Origin: Clavelina lepadiformis
Taxonomy: Eukaryota > Chordata > Ascidiacea > Aplousobranchia > Clavelinidae
Length of the DNA stretch: 64,000 nt
Assembly (NCBI RefSeq): GCF_947623445.1
Contig: NC_135243.1
Location: 20,840,479 to 20,904,478, forward strand
Reading direction: 5' to 3'
A program made the position numbers and the translations under genes. The notes below the pieces were generated by a model, which saw only the letters and a program-made list of their open reading frames with translations, made no database searches and had not been told where the DNA came from. Of this stretch, positions 12,403-24,809 are shown in pieces; positions within the stretch are counted from its first letter, which is position 1, and each line of letters starts with the position of its first letter.

Positions 12403-15400
12403 TCATTCATTGTTTTCCTTTGTTGCTTCTAAAAATGAATTCATCCAGTCTGAACTTTGTAAGGTTTCCTCAGAGAAGGCACTTCGAGCTGAATAAACGT
12501 GACGTTATTTCATAAACACCATTTAGTATTTCATCGGCTGTTAACTGTTAAATAATTTGACATGATAAGTAATCGTAATCGTTTGTTCGCGCTTGATCTC
12601 ATTCAACGTGCCTTTTTTCGGGCATATCTAACGAAACACTAGCACAAACACCACAACCTTATGCTTATAGCCTACAGTTTAAAAACAGTATAGAAATCCA
12701 TGAACAAAAATCTCACCCAAATCGGCTAGTGACAAATGATTAGTAAAATCAGGCTGGGGATAAACCACAGTTGTAGTAGAGTCGCAAGGATCGGATGTCA
12801 AGAACTGAGGCAAAGGCGATTCGAGGAATTCCGTCATGCTTTCCGCTTCTGATGATAACAGAACGCCACCAGACGGGGCTTCCATATACGACGCCTGAGG
12901 ATCAGTTACCGATGAATCGGATGGAGTGTAGAATGGAGGGGCATTTGCACTGCTAGCTCTAATCACAAAGTATATAAAAAGGTTAACACATTGCTTATAT
13001 TCATCATTAACTTTGTTCTTTAAATACCTGCTTGAGCCGGCCAAACCCGAACTCGACTGTTCGTAGGAATGGGATTCATGTTGTTGGTTACTTGCTCGTT
13101 TTTTTTTGTGTGTTTTTTTTAATTTGGAAAGTTCCTTTAAACCTTTCTTAGATTTTCTTCCAAGCTTCGTTCCTGAAATAAATATCATTACACAAAACAT
13201 ACGACACACCTCTATTGATAACCTCAACGTTCCAAACAATTACTGACTTGTATGAGAAACAATAAAGTGTAGCTTACAGTAAAGGCAACATGGGAGTAAA
13301 CTTATAAAATGGAAAGGGAACAAAGGAACAATATGAACAAACATTAGCTATCTTGTAAAAAAAGTGATAATCTTCAAACTAAATACACGATTTAATTCTT
13401 AAACGGTGCGACCGTACAGACAAAGTATATGAAGGTCGAGTAGCATTGTCGATGAGACTAAAACATGTATTTAAATTTAAAATATCGCGCAGCAACGTTC
13501 TACAGATTGACAATATTAATTGTCATTGCATAAGAGAAGTCAAACGTCGGTCAACCGAAAATGATAAAAAAAACCTAAAATGAATTAAAAGCAAACTTTA
13601 AAGAGATCGACATTGTAACAGCCTGATTGATAGACGGTGAACCTAAGCCAAGTGTTGGTTGATTGCAGCATTCTTCTAACTCCTAATGTCGAAAACTGCT
13701 TAAAGAGAGAAGACGGAATTCTTGCGAATCTTGCTTTAATATCTTAGCCGTAAAATCAACTGCCGTAAACATCATTATTCAAAATTTATTAAATTTTTAT
13801 TTCATTATTTTATTTTTAAATTTATTTAAGAGGAAAATGTGTGCAAGAGCAATTGATATTAAGGGACTAAATGCTTATGAGCAAATTCATACTTCAAAAC
13901 TCATAATAATCATAACTATACCATTTCTTTTCATGCCTACTTTCAGACATTTCTTCCAACGACAATACGGACATCGATTTCTGTTCGGGTAATCAACCAC
14001 ACAATTTCCGTCGCCTATGCATTTGAAATCCTTGGGGGGAGGTAGGCATCGTCGAAAGAAAGCCTTCAAAACATATGAACGATCACAGTCAATATTGCAA
14101 TCCAAAATTGTAATTTCGACATTTACTTTACTAGATAAATTTTCTAAAAACAAGCCGCTAAATAGTTCGCCAAGTAAAGAAATCAAGTTTTAAAACGAAG
14201 CAATTATATTCCGCTTTAACGGAGAACAATAGATCATTATCTTTTAGTGAGCATCACGTTTAACGGTAAATGTATTACCATTTTTCTCTACATATGATGA
14301 TGATCATAAGTGGGCTAATTCTTCCAAAAAGCAATTAAATGACAAAGGAGCCTGGCAGAGTGATCTCCGTTAATTACAGAACCCTTTTGACGAAACAAAA
14401 GATCGCAGCAAGAGAATGGGTCATTTTACACAATCAAAGCGTTATTTGTCCTGATTCGTCCGTGAACGGAGATTTATAAAAGTGGACTTTTAGGTCGACA
14501 GGACGCAGATTAGATTGTTAGCAGACGTTTAATCTGCCAAGGCATTGTTTCCTTGCTCACAACACATTTGCCTTTAAATGCGATAGTAACAAGAATTTCA
14601 GTCAGTAAATATTTGATAAATAGCAGATATTTATAACGTGCAGTCAATTTGCATTGTAATTCGGACACACCGGAGAGTAAAAATATACTGCACGGTCTAG
14701 TGCAGGAGTAATGAATATATCTGTAAAATATATTTTTATTCTATACAAAACAAGTTTCTAACTCACTTTACATCCTTCGCAGCAAACGACACCATAATGA
14801 ATACCCGATGATTTATCTTCACATACCTTGCAAGGAATGTCATCAAACATAGCTGTTAAATAAACGATAAAACCCTCATTAAAATGAACCTTTGACAGTT
14901 ATTTTTTCAACATTTCATTAAAAAATAAAATGTTAAATACAAAAAATAATAGTAGTTATAAATAAAATAGTAACATATTTTTGGATAATTAACTTTATGA
15001 TAGATCTCTTTTCCATTGCTAAAATTACACACACCGCGCGCAGAAGTAGGGCTTTCATCATCCGAGAAATCCAATTCTTGAAATGTATCTGCTACGGGTT
15101 GACTTCTGATGTGCTGACTGGTGCTACTACCATGGTCACTAGGTCTGTGACCAGAATAAGTTGGAACCATTAAGTTTTGAACATTATCGGAAGGAAAACT
15201 ATATGTGACGTCATTATGTTCCGTCGCAAACGCAAAAGAAGGACCAGCAATTTGCTCTGGATCTTCATATCGGGGCATAGCACGTTGCACGCTGGTTTGA
15301 GTCATTTGGACAGCAATTTGATGTGAGCCCATGTGCGAATGTTGGGCTTCTTGATGGTTGGCGCTATGGTCAGCAGCAGCAGGATTAAGAGCACCATATT

Positions 15401-15476
15401 CAAAGTCATCATAATGAAAGAATTGCATCACATCAGAATGTCTGATTTGACGATCAGACTGTTCAATGTTGTTCAT
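12403..15476 (-). CDS. ROR-like (NR1F-related) nuclear receptor lacking a ligand-binding domain
   Basis: Six exons: 15476-15035, 14852-14767, 14063-13922, 13172-13028, 12958-12717 and 12488-12403. All phases agree, giving 1143 nt and 380 residues. An N-terminal region of about 148 residues, rich in Gln, His and Ser, precedes a complete DNA-binding domain. Finger one reads [17 protein letters not shown] with P-box CEGCKA. Finger two contains FKC, GNC and [12 protein letters not shown], followed by LKVGMKR and a C-terminal extension KLGRKSKKG. This resembles ROR ([27 protein letters not shown]). A Ser/Pro/acidic tail follows, and the last exon ([18 protein letters not shown], then 16 more codons) ends in TGA where ROR helix 1 would begin. 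It should bind DNA without a conventional ligand pocket. A cryptic donor in the last exon leading to unseen exons is the main alternative. Confidence 0.85.
14000..14575 (-). repeat. Source copy of the inverted duplication
   Basis: This is the counterpart of 9753-10375. It spans intron b-c and part of exon c of the receptor gene. The intronic part (14193-14575) is almost identical in reverse complement to 9753-10140. Confidence 0.85.
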
Positions 15477-16453
15477 CTTGAACAGAATATGAATTCAGCA
15501 GCAAATGTGCCAGCAACGAGGTTTAAATGGTTACTGGGCTTATTATTAACTTAATGATGAGCAGAGAATACAACCGGTGTGCAATCTGCGACCGAAGTAA
15601 CAAAAACGGAATAAGTTTGATCTAGTAACTTACCAATAGTTATATAATTATTGTTCAAAAAAAAAACAGTAATATCCTATCAAGAAGAACTGTCAAAGCT
15701 GCTGTTACCGTCACTAAAAACTGCCCAATTCTTAAATTCATCCTGCGAAAAATGTTCAAATAAATACCTTCTCACATTAAACCTAAGAGAATAACTAGAC
15801 AACTCGAGAGCTCGCATAGCCTACGACCGACGTCCATCACTGGCTTCGTAAACTGAAGCACTTACGTGAACATACCTGAAGACCAACTGAACAGAAGGAC
15901 GAATCACAGCTAGATTACTGCACCGATTGTACGTTATAAAACAAAAGGAAAAAATGACTGCAAACTTGTGAAAAGAGCCGTCCGCTATTGTTTGAGTAAC
16001 TCATTTATCAGGATTAACTGCAATTGTTTGTCTTTCCTTAAAATAAAGGATTCTGGCAACAAAGCGACGTGACGTTCGGTCGCACACGATTTCGTAACTC
16101 GCGCCTACAGAAGGGTCTGACGTAGAGCTTTTTTAACAAATTGTCACCAGCAGTGTTGTTGATAAGACCGATTTTCGAGATTAAATAATTGTTGAGTACC
16201 AAAACGGTAGCTGTAAAAGAAGTGACGCTGAAGGCAATCGACACATCAAGGAATGCATTTTGTGCAAAACCCTCATTATATTTGCCCGGTTTCATTGTAT
16301 CATATATTTGTCAGGGATTCGGTTAAAACGAAATTCACAAACATAAACAGACAGTAAGCACAGACACACATAAACAGACACATATGTTAAAGAACTGAAT
16401 TACAATGATCAACTACCAGTTATATTGTGGACAAGTCGAAATGTTCATGAAAC
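15477..16453. other. Intergenic region between the receptor gene and ficolin-like gene B
   Basis: It contains the receptor 5' flank. It also contains a diverged version (about 16040-16290) of the block that recurs downstream of genes C and D (20742-20872, 24439-24572), so the duplicated unit includes the 3' flank. No gene recognised. Confidence 0.5.
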
Positions 16454-18295
16454 TCAGTCACATCTAAATTTCATCGTAGTGGCTTTAGGACGCGGATTAA
16501 CACCCATCCAGTAAACGTAACCATTTTCACCCCAAAGTGCGTTTAGCCAGGAATCACCGCAATTATCCCAAATGCTGTACCACCATCCGCCATTATTCCC
16601 GTCAAGGATTGCACAGTTGCTCCTGGGAAATGTACGATACGATAAAAACTTATTCAGCTGAGGTAAAATTAAATTGCAATTCAAAGTTCTAAGAAATTTA
16701 CCCTCGGTGATGATTTTCGTGTTTATCTATCGTAATAAATACTTGACCGTTGCTGAACAGGAAACCTTCAGTTGCATTTCCGGTGTGCCCTGACACGTGA
16801 ATCCTATAAAGATCGGCCTCGCTATCAACCGAGAATGAGCTGTGAAAAAAAAATCGAAAAAAAAAACAAGTAATCTACCGAGAAGAACAAGATTTAAGCG
16901 AACACAACGCTCAATGCAATAGCTTTACTTAAACAGATTACAATGTTACAATATACGGTATTATTTTCAGCACAATCCGTATGCAAGCAATTTTACCTGT
17001 ACTCTACCCAATAGTGTTTATCGTCAAAAGTTTGAAGTTCTATTCTAAGGTTACATTTTCCACGACGGGTCAGCCTATGTACCGTTTCGAGGCCTAAAAA
17101 TTAGGAATGAATATTGTGGGGAAGCTAAATCGGTTTTGTGCAGATTTTTAACATTAAGTTGTGACAGTTAACACAATACTTGAGTATGCACCTAAAAACT
17201 ATACAAAAGATAGCCAAAACATCTGCATGCTTCCGAAGCGCGCAACTTGATGGGTGATCATTTTAACCCATGTCCATGTATACCAGGGAATACGCGAGTC
17301 TTACTTTATGTAATGACAGATACTGCTAAATAAGTTTTGTAAAAAGTTCGAAATTGTTGAAAAAAACTTACCAAGCCAGAATTCACCTTCAGTTTTTCCA
17401 AATCCATTTTTGTATTCATTCCAAGTCCGCTGGAAGTTGACGCTGCCATCAAATCTTCTTTGAAATACCTGTCGAATGTCGTTAGTAATAACTGCGTTCA
17501 ATCCCAAGTAAAACTGGTTATATTAAAATTAATAAACGTTTTTGCCAGAAATGGACAAGTATGAAGCATTATCATGCTGTGAGTATAGGCCTAAACGCTG
17601 CAATTATTAAATGAAATATATTACCGTTATTATTTTAACAATAAATTCAACATGGTTGCTTTTATTGATATCAGTTAAAAGAATATAAATTTATCTCAAT
17701 AATAACATACACTCCACCGATCTTCACAATAAACTTTTAGACCATCGCGAAGAAATTGATCTCCATTCAATGGAGAGTTAGTGCAGGAGTCGGGACGAAA
17801 AACATCTTCTAAATCTTCAAACAATTCGTTAGAGAATGAAATTGTTAACATGGTAATTCCATATGAAATATGCAAACCATAACAGTGTAACTTGTTTTGT
17901 AGACATGAAAAGCTTTAAAGAGGCTTGTTTCTACTTCTTTTGCAATAAAATGTTGCAAAGATATTAAAGCAAAACCTGAATAGTAATAATTACATCACTA
18001 ATAATTCCAACGACCAACCTCTCAAGATTCTGAGGATATCAGATGATATCCAAGAGCAAGAATCACGCTTAACGCATGTTTCGTCAACGTCTCTTGAACC
18101 ATGTCGTGATGAATTGAGTACCTGACTTCCTGCAGGTTCTGGAGAACCAAATACACCAATGTCGCCTCCTTGTTCTGATGAAGTAGTGACGACATCATCG
18201 CGATCAAATCTGATCACGTTTTCGCACGGTTCACAATAGATCATGGTGACGCAGAAAGTTGTCAGCAAAGCAAGATAAATCAAAATTTGCTTCAT
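16454..18295 (-). CDS. Ficolin-like protein B: degraded collagen stem, fibrinogen domain
   Basis: Six exons with the same phases as gene A: 18295-18019, 17814-17711, 17468-17372, 17093-16997, 16839-16702 and 16622-16454. They give 882 nt and 293 residues without interruption. The first-intron donor is a weaker GTTGGT. After a signal peptide ([21 protein letters not shown]), the stem keeps the length and register of A's 12 triplets, but only 4 of 12 start with Gly ([12 protein letters not shown]). The fibrinogen domain is well kept: [67 protein letters not shown]. The calcium motif of A (DRDND) is replaced by DKHENHH. Probably a secreted lectin without a stable collagen helix. Confidence 0.92.
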
Positions 18296-20656
18296 TTTGT
18301 AGATTGTTTTTTAAGTTACAAAATTTTAGTGACAAGGTAATTGGATAAATATAGAATTTTTCCTGTTGAACATAAAAAATAATACGCACTGATATGAAAA
18401 ATGTTTGAAAACCAAGAAAAGCTACTTTCTTCTTTGTAAGCATATATAGTATTTCCTTAAACAGAACAAGCCACAAAAATGGAAAAGTTTAATCTTAACA
18501 AACTTATTTTATTCAAACATTGCAATTCTATCAGACTAATATCTGCGTATTGAATAACTTAATTAAAACCAGAGCATATCATAATTGAAAACGTTTAGGC
18601 TTTTCAAACCGTCTCAAAACCTTGATTTTCTTACACTAAAAATCTTATTTTCAACTTAAGACATCAACGTGTGAGAGATATTATTAGGAAAAAATTAGCA
18701 AAATAGAAGTCAACTTTTCTAACCTCGTGACTGATTTACAGCGTTAACTGCTAGCTACTGAGTTTGAGGAACCGATTTTGTCGATAAAACATGACCCAGT
18801 GGAATCTTAATTAGGAACAATTGCCACGGGAGAAGCGGACTTAAAGGGAATGTTGGAAAGAATTAAAGCACGTGGCCCAAGACAGCTGCCAACATTGGCA
18901 CAAAATCAATAAATTTAAATTAAAATGTCGAAAAAAGTAAGCTTATATTCTGGGAGCCAGTTGGCATCAGATTAGCTGAAAACGTAGCAAATTGTCTTGC
19001 ATGGAACAGTACACTAGGTACTAGTCCTTTAAGATAAATAAATGTTTGCCGGTGAAACACAGGTGAGTTTTAATTTCTAACCAGGTATAAAAGCTGAAAA
19101 AACAATATACCTTAGCCTTAAGCCTAATTAACCAGCCAAACTTTTCAAAATGTCATGATGACATCGTAATATACATATATAAATTACCGTACAAATACTT
19201 TTTAATTCACGTTATAGCAGATACTGTCTGGTAAAGACACTTTTCAAGACCATAGACTCTTTTGTATACAGGCTTTTACACTATCCATTTTACGTTTTTA
19301 ATGGGAATAAAAGAAACAGTTTATTCCAAAAACATACATGACGTAATATGCACTATTTCTTTAATCTTACGACTGCATATATAGATATATAGGTATAGAT
19401 ATCTTTGTCAGCCTAAAATAGCAATATATTGCTCAACAATGTTATAAATATTAGCGTTGAAACAGAAGATTTTATAACATTTTAATTAATATGGAGGTAA
19501 TCAAAGGAATTTTATCGCTTGTTTTTAAGAGTTAAAGTGAATGTAATTCTTAACAAAAGCTATAAAAAAAACTTGATACACTTGAAAGATGAACTGATAG
19601 CAATGAACGATAACAAAGAAGACATGAAAGGAACAAAATAGAAATGAAAGAAAGAGGAAGAGAAAATAAAGAAAAAAATGCGAGAAACGAAAGAGAGAAA
19701 GAATGAGATTATAATTTATGCTGCAAGTGAACAACATGCAGATTAAAGGAGCAACAAGGGATGTATGACAATACATCTGCTCTTCTGTTTCTCCAACAAT
19801 GATCCATTCATCCGAGCTACCATTCTTCTCTATCTAAAATTAATTTAATTATCTGTTGTTTACAAGGTTATATCTTGCTTATATCAAAATAAAAATCTGA
19901 TGAATACAACACCTTTCAAGACAAATTGCAAATCTTCCCGTGCGTAACATAAGGTACATGGCATGTCATTGCACATTCACCTCAACAACATCAGTCTGTT
20001 TGTTGGTGGTGACGTCATATTTTTTCACTCTTTGCTTAATAGATTCATTATTATCGTTTTCTTTAACGTTTAAAATCATGAGACTTAATTTTTATCACCT
20101 TTAAACCATGTGTTTTTATAATAATTATCTAAACAAACCACATTGATGGAGAGTTTAAGAACAACCCAAACTTGAAGTTAAATTAAATTAGCATAAAACC
20201 TCACACATATTACTCGACCGAGGTCAAATATTTCTCGTTTAGAATACCACCCAATGTGTAGACAAGCCCTGATGGTTGTGAAAGAGCTATAATTGTCTGT
20301 TGTGAAAGTTGTGTGAAAGGTTGTGAAAGAGCTTTAACTACAACACAGAATTGTAAACGGTCCCATTGTTTATTATCCGAACCTTAAATTAAAGTCGTAA
20401 CAACTCGAACCAGTGACTAGACGAGAATCTGATTCGAGTCATCAAGGATTTAATTGGACCCCCTTTCAAAGAAACCATATTTTATCCATGAATAACTTCT
20501 TTATCGATAATTATTATATCGTCTTGCTGTTAAAACTCTTTTCGAACCCTTAAAGAAAAACTGATTTTACTATTTAAATGAAAGACATAAATGTTGGAAG
20601 ATGTTCGTATACTTACTCGGTACTGTAGTTAAATAATTACGTTACTTTCGCTAGTT
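18296..20656. repeat. Duplicated upstream flank of gene B
   Basis: About 18296-19140 is homologous to 22877-23750 (upstream of C) and, less closely, to 26235-27060 (upstream of D). Parts of 20100-20600 are also shared with 23850-24300. There is a polypurine tract at about 19600-19708 (GAAAGAAAGAGGAAGAG and similar). No open frame is supported. The minus-strand frame at 19525-19776 is the low-complexity complement of that tract. Confidence 0.75.
18869..18874. promoter_or_regulatory. Conserved E-box (CACGTG) upstream of gene B
   Basis: CACGTGGCCCAA lies in a block conserved upstream of B, C and D (AAGTTGCCACGGG ... AAAGCACGTGGCCC ... GGCAC). It is 574 nt from the B start codon. The block is still clear in the most diverged copy (D), which may reflect constraint or simply recent duplication. 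Confidence 0.35.
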
Positions 20657-20957
20657 GACACAATATGCAGCCTTTACTTTGGACTTGGCAAAAAATAGTA
20701 ACATTAAACATTTGTCTGATTTTATAGTATCATATATTTTTCACGAGAAAACGAAACAGGCTGGTGGCGACGGATCTAACGTTCGAGCACTCGCATTTTG
20801 GTAACTTTTGATTTCAGAATGATCTCGGGCTAACGTTTTTAATGAAAATGTCACCCGCAGTGTTATTGACGAGACACAATATGCAGCCTTTACTTTGGAC
20901 TTGGCAAAAAATAGTAACATTAAACATTTGTCTGATTTTATAGTATCATATATTTTT
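20657..20957. repeat. X-Y-X local duplication downstream of gene C
   Basis: An 85-bp segment at 20657-20741 is repeated base for base at 20873-20957, flanking a 131-bp unique block. Downstream of gene D the order is simply Y then X (24439-24655). The left X copy is therefore an extra, very recent local duplication. Confidence 0.9.
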
Positions 20958-21104
20958 TAGTATTTCGGTTGTAAAGAAATTCACTTACATACAGTCACGT
21001 ATTACATTCACAAACCTAACAAGTTCAAACGACATTTTAAAGAAATGAATTACAATGATCAACTACCAGTTATATTGTGGACAAGTTGGGAATGTTCATG
21101 AGTC

Positions 21105-22876
21105 TCAGTCACATCTAAATTTCATCGTAGTGGCTTTAGGACGCGGATCAACGCCTTTCCAGTAAACGCGACCATTTTCACCCCAAACTCCGTTAAGCCA
21201 GGAATCACCGCAACTATCCCTAACGCCGAACCACCATCCGCCATTATTCCCGTCATGAGTGGCACAGCTAAGCCTGGAAATGCATGGAACGTTTATAAAT
21301 TGCTAGATCAGGCATAATACGACGTGAGATTGCTAGAATGAACTATTAATATGCGATTTGCTAATTATATAAAGATGTCTAGTACACTACTGTAAACTGA
21401 AAGTTTACAATTAACAATGTAATGAAATTTACCAGTGGAGAGTGCGGTCAACTTTATCAATCGTAACGAATGGTGCACGTTTACTTAATCTTAAATTGTC
21501 AGTTGTATTTCCAGTGTGTTCTGCAACATTAAGCCTAAATAGATTTGCCTCGCTGTCCACCGAGAATGAGCTGTTGAAAGAATCAGATAATAATAATCAA
21601 TTAAAAACGGTTTTCCAAAAAATAAATTATTCTTGCTGAATATAGTCGCTGAAAGATATTTCCTAAGAATAGTTTTCTGTGCAAAAACACCAAACGTGCT
21701 TAAGGAGCTCGCTTGATAAAGAACGTATCACGAAATTCAAGTAGTGACTACGTATAGGCTATTTTACGAGATTTAAGTTATCATAATATTCAATATTAAC
21801 GTTTTAAATAATTTGAATAACAGAAACCTATACATATTATACATCTATTTTTTTGCACTATCTGTATGCAAGCAATTTTACCTGTACTCTGCCCAGTAGT
21901 GGACATCGTCAAAATCTTGAAGTTCTATTCTGAGATTACAGTTTCCACCACGGGTAAGCCTATGCGCCTTTTCGAGCCCTGAAAATTAGCAACGACCGAT
22001 GGTGAACGATGGGTAAATTTAATTTGGTAAAAGGTTCGATCATTTTAAAAGAAAACTTACCAAGCCAGAATTCGCCTTCAATTTTGCCAAAGCCGACTTT
22101 GTATTCATCCCAGGTCCGCTGGAAGTTAACGCTGCCATCAAATCTTCTTTGAAATATCTGTCAATTAACGGTATGTAATAATTGCATTCAACACATGTAA
22201 ACAGTTTCATCAAAATTCCTTAACCTTGTTTCCATAACATTGTATACAGATATGTCGTATTATATTAGTAACAACACACTGAACAGAATTGCTTCATTGA
22301 TTAAATTTAATCTTAGAAATTCATGAGAATGATAACGTACACTCCACCGATCTTCACAGTAGACTTGGAGACCATTGCGAAGAAATTGATTTCCATCGAT
22401 TGGAGAGTTAGTGCACGAGTCGAAACGGATATAATCTTCTAAATCTTAAATAGAATAAATGACGCGTGAGTGAATAAAGAAGTAAATTGTTTTCATGTCT
22501 TCATTTGCTTTAGATATAAAAGAACTTGACAGAGATTACATCAAAGCAAACGCAAGTAGTATTATCTAGACCAGTAAAGTCTATACGACTAACTTTTCAA
22601 TCTTCTGAGGATGTCATCTCCTAATGATTTCGAAGGGCAAAAGCCTTTCTTAAAGCCTGTTTCACCGACGTCTCCTGAACCATGTCGTGATCCATTGATT
22701 TCCTGGCTTCTTGAAGGTCCTGGCGGTCCAACTTCACCCTTGTCGCTTGCTTGTTCCGATGGATTAATGACGTCATCATCGCAAACTGTGGTGGTCACTT
22801 GTCTGCACCGTTCACAATAGGTCATGATCACGAAGTGAGTTGTCAGCAAAGCGAGATAAATCAAAATTTCCTTCAT
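21105..22876 (-). CDS. Ficolin-like protein C: interrupted collagen stem, fibrinogen domain
   Basis: Six exons: 22876-22594, 22444-22341, 22157-22061, 21978-21882, 21570-21433 and 21273-21105. They give 888 nt and 295 residues in one frame, with the same phases as A, B and D. The signal peptide is [21 protein letters not shown]. The stem starts [10 protein letters not shown], but 5 of its 12 triplets lack the leading Gly (7 of 12 kept). The fibrinogen domain includes [68 protein letters not shown] and MKFRCD. The calcium-site position reads DKVDRTLHW, without the DxDND pattern. The first-intron donor is GTTAGT. It is closest to gene D, consistent with a recent tandem duplication. Confidence 0.92.
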
Positions 22877-24809
22877 TTTGTATATTAGTTTTTTTTAAGT
22901 TACAAAATTTTAGTGATGAGGTAATAGGATAAATATAGAATTTTTCCTGTTGAACATAAAAAACAAATACGCAATCAATGACGCACTGATATAGCAAATG
23001 TTTAAAAACCAAGAAAAGCTTTAAACTTTCTTCTTTTTAAGCATATATAGTATTTCCTTAAACAGAACAAACCACAAAAATAGAAAAGTTAAATCTTAAC
23101 CAACTTATTTTTTTCAAACATTGTAATTCTATCAGACTAATATCTGCGTATTGAATAACTTGATCAAACCAGAGGATATCATAATTGAATACTTTTAGGC
23201 TTTTCAAACCGTCTCAAATCCTTCATTGTCTTACACTAAAAATCTTATTTTCAACTTAAGACATCAACGTGAGGGATATTATTAGGAAAAATGAGCAAAA
23301 ATAGAAGTCAAGCTTTCTAACCTCGTGACAGATGCACGGCGTTAACTGCTAGCTACTGAGTTGAGGAACTGATTTTGTCGATAAAACATAACCCAGTGGA
23401 ATCTTAATTAGGAAAAGTTGCCACGGGGGAAGCGGACTTAAAGGGAATTTTGCCAAGAATTAAAGCACGTGGCCCAAGACAGCTGCCAACATTGGCAAAA
23501 AATCAATAAATTTAAATTAAAATGTCGAAAAAAGTAAGCTTATATTCTGGGAGCCAGTTGGCATCAGATTAGCTGGAAACGTAGCAAATTGTCTTGCATG
23601 GAAAAGTACTCTACGTACTAGTCCTTTAAAATAAATAAATGTTTTCCAGTGAAACACAGGTGAGTTTTGATTTCTAACCAAGTATAAAAGCTTAATAAAA
23701 CAATATACCTTAGCCTTAGGCCTAATTACGGAGTTAAACTTTTCAAAATGTCTTGATGACATCGTAATATAGAGTAGACACCATCAGTTGCTTGAACACA
23801 CCACTTGTTGGTCTTGGTTGAACAAACCATGCGGTATTCTAATAATTATCTAAAGATTCTAAACAAACCACATCGATAAGAGAGTTTAATAACAACCCAA
23901 ACTTCAAGTTAAATTAAATTAGCATAATTCACAACCCTGATGGTTGTGAAAGAGCTATAATCGTCTGTCTTGCACGTTTTGCCATTTTAATTTTTCTGTC
24001 ACTACAAGACAGAATTGTAAACGGTCCCAATGTTTATCATCCGAACCTTAAATGAAAGTCGTAATAACTCGAACCAGTGACTAGACGAGAATCTGATTCG
24101 AGTCATCAAGGACTTGATTGGACTCCCTTTCATAGAAACCATATTTTATCCATGATTAACTTCTTTATCGATTATTATATCGTCTTGCTTTTAAAACTCT
24201 TTTCGAACCCTTAAAGAAAAACTGATTTTACCATTAACAAAGCACATAGTTTAATGGTGGAAGATGTTCGTATACTTACTCGGTAGCCTACTACTAAATA
24301 ATTACGATACTTTTGCTAGTTGCTTTGTTTGCAACAACTAAACTGGACGAATCACAGCAACGATTATAGCCTACGCTATAAGAAAAAAAAGAGGCCAACT
24401 TGGCAAAAAGTCTATCGATGCTGTTTGAGAAAATTTTTTTCACGAGAAGACGAAACAGGCTGGTGGCGACGGATCTAACGTTCGAGCACTCGCATTTTGG
24501 TAACTTTTGATTTCAGAATGATCTCGGGCTAACGTTTTTAATGAAAATGTCACCCGCAGTGTTATTGACGAGACACAACATGCAGCCTTTACTTTGTACT
24601 TGGCAAAAATTAGTAACATCAAACATTTGTCTGATTTCATAGGATCATATATTTTTTAGTATTTCAGTTACAAAGAAATTCATTTACACATAGGCCTAGC
24701 CTCGTATCATATTCACAAACCTAACATATTCAAACGACATTTTAAAGAAATGATTTACAATGATCAACTATCAGTTTTATTGTGGACAAGTTGGGAATGT
24801 TCATAAATC
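22877..24809. repeat. Duplicated upstream flank of gene C and 3' flank of gene D
   Basis: 22877-23750 matches the upstream DNA of B, and 24439-24655 matches the blocks downstream of C. Together they mark tandem duplication units of about 3.7-4.7 kb carrying a whole gene plus both flanks. A conserved CACGTG lies at 23466-23471, 590 nt upstream of the C start. No gene is supported. Confidence 0.8.
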
